A stretch of DNA of 64,000 nucleotides from Fonsecaea monophora. Its lineage: Eukaryota; Ascomycota; Eurotiomycetes; Chaetothyriales; Herpotrichiellaceae. The translations under genes were made by a program, and so were the position numbers. Shown here one piece after another: positions 31,716-41,766 of the stretch (positions within the stretch are counted from its first letter, which is position 1; the number at the start of each line of letters is the position of its first letter). The stretch spans positions 124,001-188,000 of the forward strand of contig NW_019173955.1 in the NCBI RefSeq assembly GCF_001642475.1, given 5' to 3'. Under the pieces are notes generated by a model. That model had not been told where the DNA came from. It did not search any database and worked only from the letters and a program-made list of their open reading frames with translations.

Positions 31716-33557
31716 GACAACGTTTCCTGGACTCGGCCCACTGTGTTCCACCGAAAGCCACTACTTCGTCCGAAGCCAAAGGACCGTGTCTCAAGTCTAT
31801 GCCCCGTTGAATCCAGCATGAAGGCTGCCATCGGTGAGATATGGCCTCTCTTGTTGTCACTTCCTGACCACAGAGGGCCATTGTGGGGACTCGTTTCTGA
31901 GGCTGATCGGCCTAGACTGGAAACGGAATGAAGAAATCCCTGCCCTGCATGAGGAGATCCCCATCTTCTTCTACATTCCTATTGGTGGGTTTGCAATGGG
32001 AATCTTTCCAACCCTTGAAAGAGTCATGAAACAGGTCAGTGAGGGAAGAAACTTGTCGTCCGCTTCATCGGCGGAGGACCTGAGTGACTCCCAATCTCGC
32101 CCTGGAAGATGACCGGTCGTATTCGACGTCGAATCCGTGTATGGGGTTAAATTCGGATATGATAAAACAAGTATTCCTTGCCGGCAAAGAAAAGGCCCGG
32201 ATACATTGGGTCAAAGGGTTGGCCCATGTTCTACGCTACACAAGTGAATATCGGGCACTGTCATACTTTGAGCGAGGCCGGATCTTTCGGCTCGCAGTAT
32301 TTCAGACTCGAAGAGCGGTTCTTTCGTGAATTGTTCTCCAGTCGATATGTTCGCCTCACAATACTCGCCCGTAGTACGGTCGAGCAGGTAACTCTTTACT
32401 GGAAGGAGTAGCCAAAGCTTGTCACTCTAGAACCTCCATCATCGCCATCTTTGTCTCAACGTCTTTACGCCGCCCGACGTGGTCATGATGCAGGCTTGGT
32501 GCATCATGGCGAATCGTTTCTTCATCGTGAAAGCTCCTGGATGACGACAACGCCGGAATGATTGAAGAGTAGGGACTTGAAGCCTTCGCATGCCCATTCG
32601 GAGGGTTTTAGACACACTCTCACCTGTCAAAGCTACAGAGGCACAGACCAGACAATCGAGCGCACGAGGGTTGCTCGCACTGGAAACATCTTGTATGCGA
32701 TGGACATGGGCTCCCGATATAAACCAGCACGATATCTATTTTATAGGGGAAACCCGGACGCAGGACACCCTGGCTGTAGTTGTGTAGCTTTATATACGTC
32801 ACGACATGGTGTTGATTGATATCTCGCTCTTGCAAGGACACTCTCTAGGGGCCAGAATCACGAGATCCGGATGATCATGCATCTCGCATCGCTGTCAGCT
32901 GCGTTGGAGCTCGATTCGAGGTCCTCGTCCCTGAATTTAAGGATCGCGAACCCCTCTTTGTGACAGGAACTCTGCATGGAATGGTAAAGAACAAGTATGT
33001 ACAGTAGTAGTATAGGCGGTCCCCAGTCAGCATCTTTGAGTGGCTCAGTAAGCAACCCAGGCACCCAGGGTGGCAAAGGGAGCCATGGCAATGTTCGAAT
33101 CAAGCAACAAGTGGCAGAGGAGTGAAGCGATTCTGGACGCCCATTTGATGAGCCGCTTAGGATCTTAAAGGAGGAATCAAGCCACATTCTTGGCCTGATG
33201 AGTCGTTGACTTGATGTGGTGGTGATGGTTGTGGTTGTTGTTTTGTCTCGCGAATGGGGAAGCTGAACAGCCTAAAACATTATTATTTGCGGCGTCGTCA
33301 CAACCAACTTCAAGGTTTTTTTTGCATTTATTATTTAATTTCAACCCCCGCGACGCAGGAAGGGGCCAAACAGGGCCAATATTTCAAGTTCGTGTATCCA
33401 TGCATCTTAATCCCCCTTGTCCTTGTCATCATTAATCGTCCCCGGCGGGTAATGGAAGGATACATCGGCGCGACAGCCACTCGAAGCCACCAATAACACC
33501 CGGACTTCCGACAAAACACCTACACCTACACCTGGCTACACCTCCAACTTCACCACA
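31716..33557. other. 1.8-kb stretch without a supportable gene
   Basis: This contains scattered short plus-strand frames, for example 31834-32112 with a hydrophobic stretch IPIFFYIPIGGFAMGIF, and 32178-32411. They sit in different phases and have no matching splice signals or recognised domain, so they may be degenerate or chance. The right end is the promoter of the 33558 gene. Confidence 0.4.
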
Positions 33558-35126
33558 ATGCCCCCTCGCAATAGGCATTTCCGCACGCGAGAGCCATTCC
33601 GGCATGACAATAGACTGACACTGCAACGCGCCGAGGGTCCCTTTGGTTTCCTTAATCCTACCCGGGCACATTTCGACCATTCCGGAGCTCTCTCCAAGAA
33701 GACGACCGAGGACGTTGAGACTTCGCAGGAAAACGTGCATGATGAAGTCGAACATGAAACCCACCAGGGCCGTGCCCGTTCCGACGTCCCCGCAAAGAAC
33801 ATCAGGTTTCTATGGCGATCGCGAGACAACCGAAAAGGTCGGCACCCTTTGCTCGTGCAAAGACCCAAGCCTGGAGAAGAGGCATATTTTGTCACCCCGA
33901 GACGAACGTCGGATCCAAGAGAGGTCCTCAAAAACATTGTCAAAACTTTTACGTACTATCCAGTCTGGGATATCTCGTGGCTCGTCGCTTTCATCTTCAC
34001 CTGGGGGAGTGTCGTCTGGGTTATGAATGTACGCTTTGCCTCTAAAGATGTCCAAGGGGTTCGAGCCGCGCACTGAACCAACTAACCGCTTTGTGCTGGC
34101 CATCTAGGGATTCTTCGTCTGGCTTCCGGTTGTGGCCCCCTCGACTGAATTTGACGGCGAAATTTACTACGGGGGAGGTGTCACAGCATTCATCGGGGCC
34201 ATCCTCTTCTTCGAAGTGGGCTCTGTCCTTTTGATATTTGAGGCAATCAATGCCAACAACACTGGCTGTTTCGGCTGGGCGGTTGAGCAGCTGTTGGACG
34301 ACGACGGGCAGCAGAAACACGGGGCAGCAAGACTCCGAGTCGTGGCCAATCGTCACCGCTGTCTTCATCATCACCAAAATCGGCACAATATGGTCGGGAA
34401 GCCGTCGAAACTGGCCGTCGGCGACGCGCAGTCACCTGACAAGGGCGGCAAAAAGGCCTGGCAGTGGTTCCCGTCGTGGCACGATCTGCGGACGCATTAC
34501 TTTCACGAGCTGGGTTTCCTTGCCGGCTCTGCCCAACTCTTTGGCGCGACCGTCTTTGGCATCTCTGGCATTACCGCCCTGCCCGGCATCATCAATCACT
34601 TGACGCCCCAGTGGCGGCTCAATGCGGCATACTGGATTCCACAGGTGATTGGCGGCAGTGGCTTCATCGTCAGCAGCACCTTGTACATGCTCGAGACGCA
34701 GCAGAAATGGTACAAACCGGCGCCGCACCTGCTGGGGTGGCACATTGCTTTTTGGAACCTTGTGGGGGCGTTTGGCTTCACGCTTTGTGGATGTTTGGGT
34801 ATGGCGTATAAAAACTCTGGGGCGCAGTACGAGGCTGGGTTGGCCACCTTTTGGTACGTTCTTTCTGCCCCCTCTCTCCTGGTGCCCACGACCAAGCGAG
34901 ACGATCTTTCCTATATTCTCCTGCGATGAGAAATCAAGTCACAAGTGCATGCATTGATCCTTTTGCTCTTTTCGAGAATTCTGTATTGCTGACTCTTGAG
35001 CCTCGAATGGTCAACAGGGGCTCCTGGGCTTTCTTGATCGGCAGCTACCTCCAGCTGTACGAAAGTCTCAACAAGAACCCCGTGGAAGAGGTATCGACCG
35101 AGCAAGACTTTGCGAGGAGGCAATAA
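33558..35126 (+). CDS. Conserved fungal integral membrane protein, unknown function
   Basis: Three exons, 33558-34028, 34108-34853 and 35018-35126, encode 441 residues. The first 130 residues are soluble, basic and probably cytosolic (MPPRNRHFRTREPF). About seven hydrophobic segments follow, including one around DISWLVAFIFTWGSVVWVMN, one around TAFIGAILFFEVGSVLLIFE, one around LGFLAGSAQLFGATVFGISG, one around WIPQVIGGSGFIVSSTLYML and one around HIAFWNLVGAFGFTLCGCLG. The loop after the second hydrophobic region is His-rich (RHRCLHHHQNRHNMVGK) and could bind a metal. The C-terminal exon restores GSWAFLIGSYLQLYESLNK after TFW. No transporter or enzyme signature is recognised, so no function is given. 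The first intron has a GTACGC donor and CTAG acceptor. Confidence 0.82.
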
Positions 35127-36006
35127 TGCCCTGACTCTTCCGGTGGGATCTTGGGTTCCGGAGGAAAATATACTGTGTCTTGTTTCTTTTTGCTTCTTTT
35201 GACTCACATATGCGGTGTGAAAGTTGCCATAATCCTACGGTGCCATCTCTATCCTACTAATTCGGGAGGGGAAAATAAAAATCGGGGTTATATTCGGGAC
35301 ATGTACTCGGTAATTTTCCCAAAGCAAAAATCAAAAGGGGGTTTCTTCTCAGTTCTCATTGGGCATAGTAAGTTTTTGGTCCTCGACTCCATGGATATGG
35401 ATTTGGATCTGCGTATCCTAGATCGAGCTTGGATCTCAAACTGTGATGGTACTCGAAGAAGATGCCTCGGCGTTTTACACGGATCGGGCACAGTCCGTGT
35501 ATATATAAGAGTGTATGCCTCGTACCCAGTGCGGATTCTACTAGTTGTGTGGTATATGTGGTAGGTAGGACCATACGATGGGTACGACGGATGTCAAGAT
35601 CGTGATGGATGGTGGGTTAATGAGTGAGCAAGTCGGGGTCAGTCGGAGCGAAGTCGGCCGCTGCTGGTGGCGCACCCTTAATTATGCTCTGGGGTGACAT
35701 TGCACCAATGATGCAAAACGCCTCGGCGGCTTTCTTGGCTGCTTGGCTCAAGTTGCCTCGGCATGTCGGAAACTGCGCCGCTGGTCGTTGGTGACCCGGA
35801 TAATGAACTCGGCGAACCAGCGAGAACATAATCCCTCGATTGAATCTACAACTTATTCCTTACCTGCTACGCCTTGCTTAGTACCGTACTTGACCAGTCG
35901 AAGTTTGTTTTTGGGGATTTCTGCAGTTTTATTTTGTTTCCCTCACACACCGCGAACTTGAGAAAGTATCGGTTTGAACCCTACCGTACCATCCCTAGAC
36001 ACCAAA
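35127..36006. other. Intergenic, no gene seen
   Basis: The 3' region of the membrane protein gene and promoter of the dehydrogenase gene at 36007. Short frames only. Confidence 0.5.
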
Positions 36007-37069
36007 ATGGCGCAAAGAGCACAGCAGATCGCTTCGCATCTCAATTACCCCTCGGGCCTGTTGGCTGGGCAGGTCGCTATCGTAAGTCCTTCCCTCTCAG
36101 CAGCAGCTCCGGCTGTTCTCATCGGCATGGTCGGCTGACACTGTCCCAACCAGATCACAGGTAGCGGCCAGGGTATCGGGGCCGAGTGCGCGCGACTGTT
36201 CGCCAACGAGGGCGCCAAAGTGGTGGTGTGCGACGTCGACGCCGCCAAAGGCGAGGCCGTGGCCAAGGCCATCAACGATGCTACCCCGGGCAACAAGCGT
36301 GCCATCTCGGTGCCCGGCGACGTGACCGACCCCAACTACTTCCCCGTGTTGGTCTCCAAGGCCGCAGAGTTCGGCAACGGCAAGATCCACATCATCGTCA
36401 ACAACGCCGGATACACCTGGGACGGTGTGATCCACAAGATCACCGATAAACAGTGGGATACCATCATCAACGTGCACAATACTGCCCCCTTCCGGCTGAT
36501 CAGACAAGCCGCCCCGTACTTCCGGGTCAAGGATGGCGAGAAGAGAGTCATTGTCAATATCTCGAGCACGTCTGGCACGCACGGCAATGCTGGCCAGGCC
36601 AACTACAGTCTGGCAAAGGCTGGTGTTACGGGTTTGAGCAAGACGATCGCAAAGGAATGGGGACCGCAGGTACGTTTCCCCCTTCTCTACTTGACTGCGT
36701 CTTGCTTGAGTCAGACAACTTTCGGCGTCCTTTCTTCTCCTCGACCTTTTTCTCACTAACTTTTGCCTACAGTTCGGTGTCCGCGCCAACACCATCGCCT
36801 TTGGCCAAATCAACACGCGATTGACCCAAGCCAAGGAACAAGGAGCCTTCATCACGACCGCCGACGGCCAGCGCATCGCCCTGGGCATTCCCGGAAAGCA
36901 GCTTGCCGAGCGGAAAGGAACTGACCCCAGCGCGGCGTTCAAGGACATTCCCTTGGGCAGACCTGGCACCGCTACCGAGGCCGCCAGTGCCGTTCTGGCT
37001 GTGTGCTCGCCGCTGTTCTCCTACGTCAATGGTCAGACTATCGAAGTGACTGGTGGACGGAACATGTAA
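36007..37069 (+). CDS. Short-chain dehydrogenase/reductase, FabG-like
   Basis: Three exons, 36007-36081, 36154-36669 and 36773-37069, encode 295 residues. The first intron splits the cofactor motif, giving GLLAGQVAI joined to ITGSGQGIGAECARLF. Further motifs are IIVNNAGYTWDG, the serine strand VIVNISSTSGTHGNAGQ, and NYSLAKAG with Tyr176 and Lys180. The C-terminus ends with YVNGQTIEVTGGRNM. This is a classical NAD(P)-dependent SDR close to 3-oxoacyl-ACP reductases, possibly mitochondrial or peroxisomal in fatty-acid metabolism. An insertion between RLTQ and KDIPLGRPG (ITTADGQRIALGIPGKQLAE) is longer than in minimal FabG and lies where the substrate loop sits. The substrate is not determined. 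No neighbour points to a pathway. Confidence 0.9.
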
Positions 37070-37659
37070 AGAGCACGAGAAAGTGGACAGGGTGTGGGTT
37101 GAGAGGGTGAGGTGCAGATCGAGGACATGGCCTCCAAAGTCACTCGCTCGATCCGGGAACAATCGATGGCATGTGGCATATGAAGGGAGCAGTTTCCAAC
37201 ATGGACAATCTCCTGATCGACAGGAAAACTGTTTCGTAGAGGGACTTTGAAGAAGTGACGAAAGTGTATAATGGGATGGATGGTCGGGTGTCATATACAC
37301 GCACGCCTACCTACCGACAAGACGAGGGAATAAAATCAAAATATAGAACCTAACAAAATTGAAACCATTATTCCATCACCAGCGGTATCACATCATACTA
37401 TACGTCTTGAGTGGGATGCGCAACCTGGTACAGCCGACTACTAGACCAGACTCGACAGAACTATCGAGAGGGACAAGCCACTGGTTGCCGTCTGTCAATG
37501 AAGCCTCCTTTGCCAGCCGGAGCAACCTGAACCATCTCAGGTGGCAGACGACCAGAATATCAGAATGCTAGACTATCCGTATTCGAACACGAAGTATGGA
37601 TACTTGGATGTATCTACGGAATGAACTCGATACACGGTCTTCGAGCAGAGCCTCTGGCG

Positions 37660-37684
37660 TGCTCGCTCGCTCGCTCGCTCGCGC
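37660..37684. repeat. GCTC tetranucleotide repeat
   Basis: Six perfect GCTC units followed by CGCACGCAC. Confidence 0.85.
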
Positions 37685-37756
37685 ACGCACATACACTACA
37701 CTGCACTACACAGCACTGCACAACCTAGTCGCTAGCCAGATACGTACGAGTACCTA

Positions 37757-38155
37757 TGTACAAGGACAAGTACAAGGACAAGTTGGATTGTGGGGTGGTC
37801 CTGAAGAGACCTGAATACTTGCTTGTTTACCTCGTATACGGATTCTTGGAACCTCGCTGAGCACTTGACAACTCCCATTCACGGTCCTTCGTCGTACTCG
37901 TCCTTGCACTCGTCCTCGACTCCTCGTGAGCTCGGTGTTTGACCCCATCAGGGTTTCTTCGCTGTAACTACATACATACATAATATAGCAACTTGTACCT
38001 GTCCTTGTCCTTTGTGCTTTTTTCGGAAATGTGTCATACTTCCCTAGATAAAGTCCTCCGCGAGTAAAGTCATGTCCCGTTTCACCGGTGCTTTGTACTT
38101 TGTGCTCATGCTTTTGTACTTGTACTTTGTACTTGAACTTTGTCCTCGCTGTGAG
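37757..38155. repeat. GTACAAGGACAA direct and inverted repeat patch
   Basis: Tandem GTACAAGGACAA units lie at 37757-37784. Partly complementary words (CTTGTACCTGTCCTTGTCC) lie at 37991-38010, and more TTTGTACTT words at 38092-38150. Together they make an imperfect inverted repeat. Confidence 0.6.
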
Positions 38156-38745
38156 TACCTCGTACCTCGAACGAGCATCTTTCCATCGGCCGGACGTCGT
38201 GGTGGTGGCTGCGGAGGTGGGACCCCGAACCCGACCAACGCGGAACAGATCCGTCAAAGGCGGGGACGTGCTTATATAAACAAAATTTATCTAAACCCTC
38301 TGGGTGGGCACCCACCAGCGTTGGTCCCGCGCGTGTCCCGTTGCAGACACTATACAAGCACTCGGCGCAGGTAGACAAGACATCCACAGACAACCCACCA
38401 GATCGGGCATGATAGGATTTGCCGAGTACTTAGCACCTCCTTCCGAGTCATCGACGACTCGTGTCGTGTCGGGGCTGTCGACCGACAACGTTCGATCGTC
38501 AAATGGGGCTGTCACTCCCCAATGTACTGATCTACCTTTTTTGCTCGGGGTTCGCTCAATTCTTTGGGCTCGGCCGGGGCGTTCTGGACAAGCTTTTGCG
38601 CAATAATAGCTAGCTAGCTAGTCTGCTAGTGCTAGCACAGCTAGGTACAAAGTAGGGTCCTGGCTTTTTGTACGAGGTACCGAGTACAGTACTTGTATCT
38701 GAGCTTGTCCTCTTTTTCGCCATTCACAAACTTGCACACTCAATC

Positions 38746-38769
38746 GCACACACACACACACACACACAC
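38746..38769. repeat. CA dinucleotide repeat
   Basis: About twelve CA units in the 5' region of the MFS gene, about 125 bp upstream of its start. Confidence 0.9.
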
Positions 38770-38894
38770 GCACACTCACCCATTCAAGCTAGATTTTGAC
38801 TGCTTTCCATCTCTACCTGGTCCTTGCGCCGTATCGCCTTCCGAGCTTGGTCACCCTTTTTTCCCAGCGCTGCGGGGGGCAGCAAGCGGATCTG

Positions 38895-40508
38895 ATGGCA
38901 ATGGAGAAACAACCCTCTCAGACTCATGCTCAGCAGAACCAAGATGTCGAAGCAAGCACACACGTCGCCGACTTTCAAATAATCGAACCGACGACGTCAC
39001 TCGGAGCGTCGCTGGCCCCAACAGAGTCCGACCCCTATGGTAGTCGTCCAGCATGTTTCAACAGTCTCTTCCAGGAATGCCTCTTTGTTCTCACCACGAC
39101 CATCGCCGTGGGTCAGAGCTCCATCTTCACCGGGGCCATTCTCTGCATGACCAACTATATCGGCAAGGATCTGAACATGACGGCCGCCGAGGTGACCTGG
39201 ATCAGCGCGGCCCAGACCCTCGCCGCGGGCACATTCTTGCTCTTCTTTGGCCGCGTCGCCGATTTGTTTGGGAGGAGACTGCTCTTCCTGTGCAGCCTGG
39301 CCTTTTTCAGTATCTGTCTGCTCATCACGGGGTTTGCCACCAATGCCTACTTTCTGGATGTCTTCTGTGGTCTCCTCGGTCTCAGTTCGGCGGCGTCCGT
39401 CCCTCCGGCCATTGGCAAGCTGGGCGCGGTTTACGACAGACCAAGCCGACGAAAGAACAGAGCCTTTGCCTGCTTCTCTGGTGGCAATCCGGTTGGTTTC
39501 GTGCTCGGGGCGTTCATCAGTGGCGTCACGATGCAAATTGCAAATTGGAGAGCGGCATTCTGGGTCATGTCGGTTATCTTCGCCTTCTTCTTCTTTGCAG
39601 CCCTGTGGACCACCCCGCCCGACACCGAACAATCACTTGGAGGACTTAATATGAGCACCTTTGTGAAATTCGACCTTCTTGGAGCTTTTCTGGCCGTGGG
39701 TGGAATTGCCATGTTCACTGCTTCCCTAACCCTGGCGGGCGACGCGCCACGTGGATGGGGAACGCCCTATGTGATTGCCCTGCTGGTGGTTGGGGTTGTC
39801 CTGATCCTCGGGTTCATCTATTGGCAAAGTGTCTTCCGATACCCCCTCATGCCATTGAGGGTCTGGAAAGACCGAAACTTCACCGTGGTGGTGACGGTGC
39901 TCTGCCTTGGATTCTATGGCTTTGCGGGGAATCTATTTTGGTTAACTCTACTCTGGCAAAGGATTGACGAGCTGTCACCGTTGATGGTCGCCGTCCATCT
40001 CCTCCCGGCAGGGATTGGCGGAATCCTTGTCAACGTGCTGGCAGCGATGATCATGCATCGAGTGTCCAACAGACTGATCATGATCATTGGGGCCGTGAGT
40101 GCCGTCATCGCTTCTGCACTCTTCAGTGCTATATATACCTCGATCTCGTTCTGGGCTCTTGCATTTCCCGGACTTTTGTTCAGCGTACTGTCCCAGGATT
40201 TGGAGTTTACCGTTACCAACATGTACGTCATGTCGTCTCTTCCCAGTGAACAGCAGTCAGTGGCTGGAGGCTTATTCAACACGGTGACCCGGCTTGTTGC
40301 GACGGTCGGGCTGGGCATCCAAACGAGCATTTACAATACCGCTGGAGGGGCCGCACAAGGAGTCGGAGCACTGAGATATCGGCCGTATCAGGCGACATTT
40401 TGGGTATCCCTGGTGGGTTCGGTGTTAGCTGTATTTCTAGTCCCCTTCTTGACCATTGGGCGTCAAGGAGGGCGAAAAAGGCATGGCAATCGTGGACATC
40501 AGGATTAA
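38895..40508 (+). CDS. MFS multidrug transporter, DHA2-like
   Basis: Single exon, 537 residues from MAMEKQPSQTHAQQ. The open frame extends 33 codons upstream to 38796, but that part looks like leader. The protein has a soluble acidic N-terminus and about 14 transmembrane helices, as in the DHA2 branch (ATR1/aminotriazole-resistance type). It carries the loop 2-3 signature FFGRVADLFGRRLLF. The helix 5 region reads SGGNPVGFVLGAFISGVTMQ. The family exports drugs, toxins, boron or metabolites by proton antiport at the plasma membrane. Lack of introns is notable next to the heavily split TRI12-type gene in this window. A CA repeat lies in its 5' region. No biosynthetic partner gene is adjacent, so the cargo is unknown. 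Confidence 0.92.
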   Translation: MAMEKQPSQTHAQQNQDVEASTHVADFQIIEPTTSLGASLAPTESDPYGSRPACFNSLFQECLFVLTTTIAVGQSSIFTGAILCMTNYIGKDLNMTAAEVTWISAAQTLAAGTFLLFFGRVADLFGRRLLFLCSLAFFSICLLITGFATNAYFLDVFCGLLGLSSAASVPPAIGKLGAVYDRPSRRKNRAFACFSGGNPVGFVLGAFISGVTMQIANWRAAFWVMSVIFAFFFFAALWTTPPDTEQSLGGLNMSTFVKFDLLGAFLAVGGIAMFTASLTLAGDAPRGWGTPYVIALLVVGVVLILGFIYWQSVFRYPLMPLRVWKDRNFTVVVTVLCLGFYGFAGNLFWLTLLWQRIDELSPLMVAVHLLPAGIGGILVNVLAAMIMHRVSNRLIMIIGAVSAVIASALFSAIYTSISFWALAFPGLLFSVLSQDLEFTVTNMYVMSSLPSEQQSVAGGLFNTVTRLVATVGLGIQTSIYNTAGGAAQGVGALRYRPYQATFWVSLVGSVLAVFLVPFLTIGRQGGRKRHGNRGHQD

Positions 40509-41688
40509 ATTGGAGGTGGGTATACAGCACAAAGATAAAGAAAAAAAACGCGAGAATTTCGTTCGGCTTCAACTAATCGAATTTGCCTTTGGTAGTTCTC
40601 GTCGGGTGCGCAGGAGTTTGCCGGATGATGCCGTCACTGTGAGAGATGAATCGCCAGCACAAGTAGCAGTTCTCGCGGAAAAAGGGGCACGGGAACACCA
40701 GGGGGGGGGGGGGTAAAGAAGGAGTAGTAGAGGAGGACGGATGTCATTTCCGAAGGCTGAGAATTCCCCGAAGAAGAGCCTCGTGAAGCTTGGGGGCATG
40801 CCCAAGTCACCTAAGAGAACATGGTTAGTAGGGTTCTCGGTTAAGCGGCAGGAGGGGCAATAGGGGGTGCTTCTGTCGCTATTGTTGGTATGGGGCCTCC
40901 GCTAGGAATTGACCATGGATGAGGCTGATGTGATGAAGCTCACCTAGGCACTCGTGTATCTCGGTCCACTATCTGGTGCTTGTACAAGTCACTCGTAAGT
41001 GCTCGCGTGCAGCCAGCGAGCCATTAGTAGTAGTACTGCAGGTCCCTGATTCAGGGTATCCCAGGTTCGTTGCCCCCTAATCGACTGGTCGGGGTTGGTC
41101 CATCTCCACACCACCAAGTACCAGGTCAGGCAATGACAACAAAAGTTTATAAAAACGCGTAAAGAGCTGGCAGGTACCACGTGTGCAGAGGACAAGTCAA
41201 CTCCATGGATCATACCTGTACCCTCGGACTTGTATGTCAGACAAGGAGCCCAAAGGATGCAGAAGTTGGCTCGGACTGCGGCCGTGTCTCGAAAGTGATG
41301 ACCCTGAAGTAACAAAGTAATCAACGGCGGCCGTCGTTCCTTGTTTCACCTTTATTTCTGCCACATTCAGTTCCGGGTACTGATTAAGTCGGCCTCAGCC
41401 AATCGGCAACTCGTCAAACTGCCATTCTGAGTCCTGAACAAACAAATTAAGACAACGCATCTCACCCCCTGGCTCCCCCGTAATATTCGCTTCAATCACA
41501 CAGACGAATTTGGATCTCGATGAACTTGATCAAGACAGCCTGCGGAAGCCCATTCACCTGCTGTACTCGGTACCTAGACGACAAACGACTCAGGCATCTT
41601 TCTCTCCGCGGGCAAACTCACATCAGTCACCGACGCTTCCCGCTCACTTCTGCTCCATCACGCTGATCTCGTAGAGGCTGCCCGCGGT
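40509..41688. other. Intergenic spacer with a poly-G tract
   Basis: The 3' region of the MFS gene and promoter of the 41767 gene. A 13-base G run lies at 40701-40713. No gene is seen. Confidence 0.5.
40701..40713. repeat. Poly-G homopolymer
   Basis: Thirteen consecutive G residues in a 3' spacer. Confidence 0.9.
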
Positions 41689-41757
41689 ATGACGACCCCG
41701 TCTTCTGTCGGAGCGTCGCAAACCTTCTCCAGTGCCGAAGCAGCATTCCCGAGATAG
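41689..41757 (+). promoter_or_regulatory. Upstream open reading frame (22 codons)
   Basis: A short ATG-initiated frame (MTTPSSVGASQTF and onward, ending PR) stops 9 bases before the main ATG at 41767. If the leader includes it, it could lower translation of the coiled-coil protein. The transcript start is not visible, so this is a suggestion. Confidence 0.4.
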
Positions 41758-41766
41758 ACTGCAAGC

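Larger units (their letters stand above)
37070..38894. other. Repeat-rich spacer upstream of an MFS gene
   Basis: This 1.8-kb spacer has several simple repeats, listed separately, and a region rich in GTACAAG/CTTGTAC words. No gene is supported. An upstream in-frame ATG of the next gene at 38796 is not used in my model. Confidence 0.55.
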
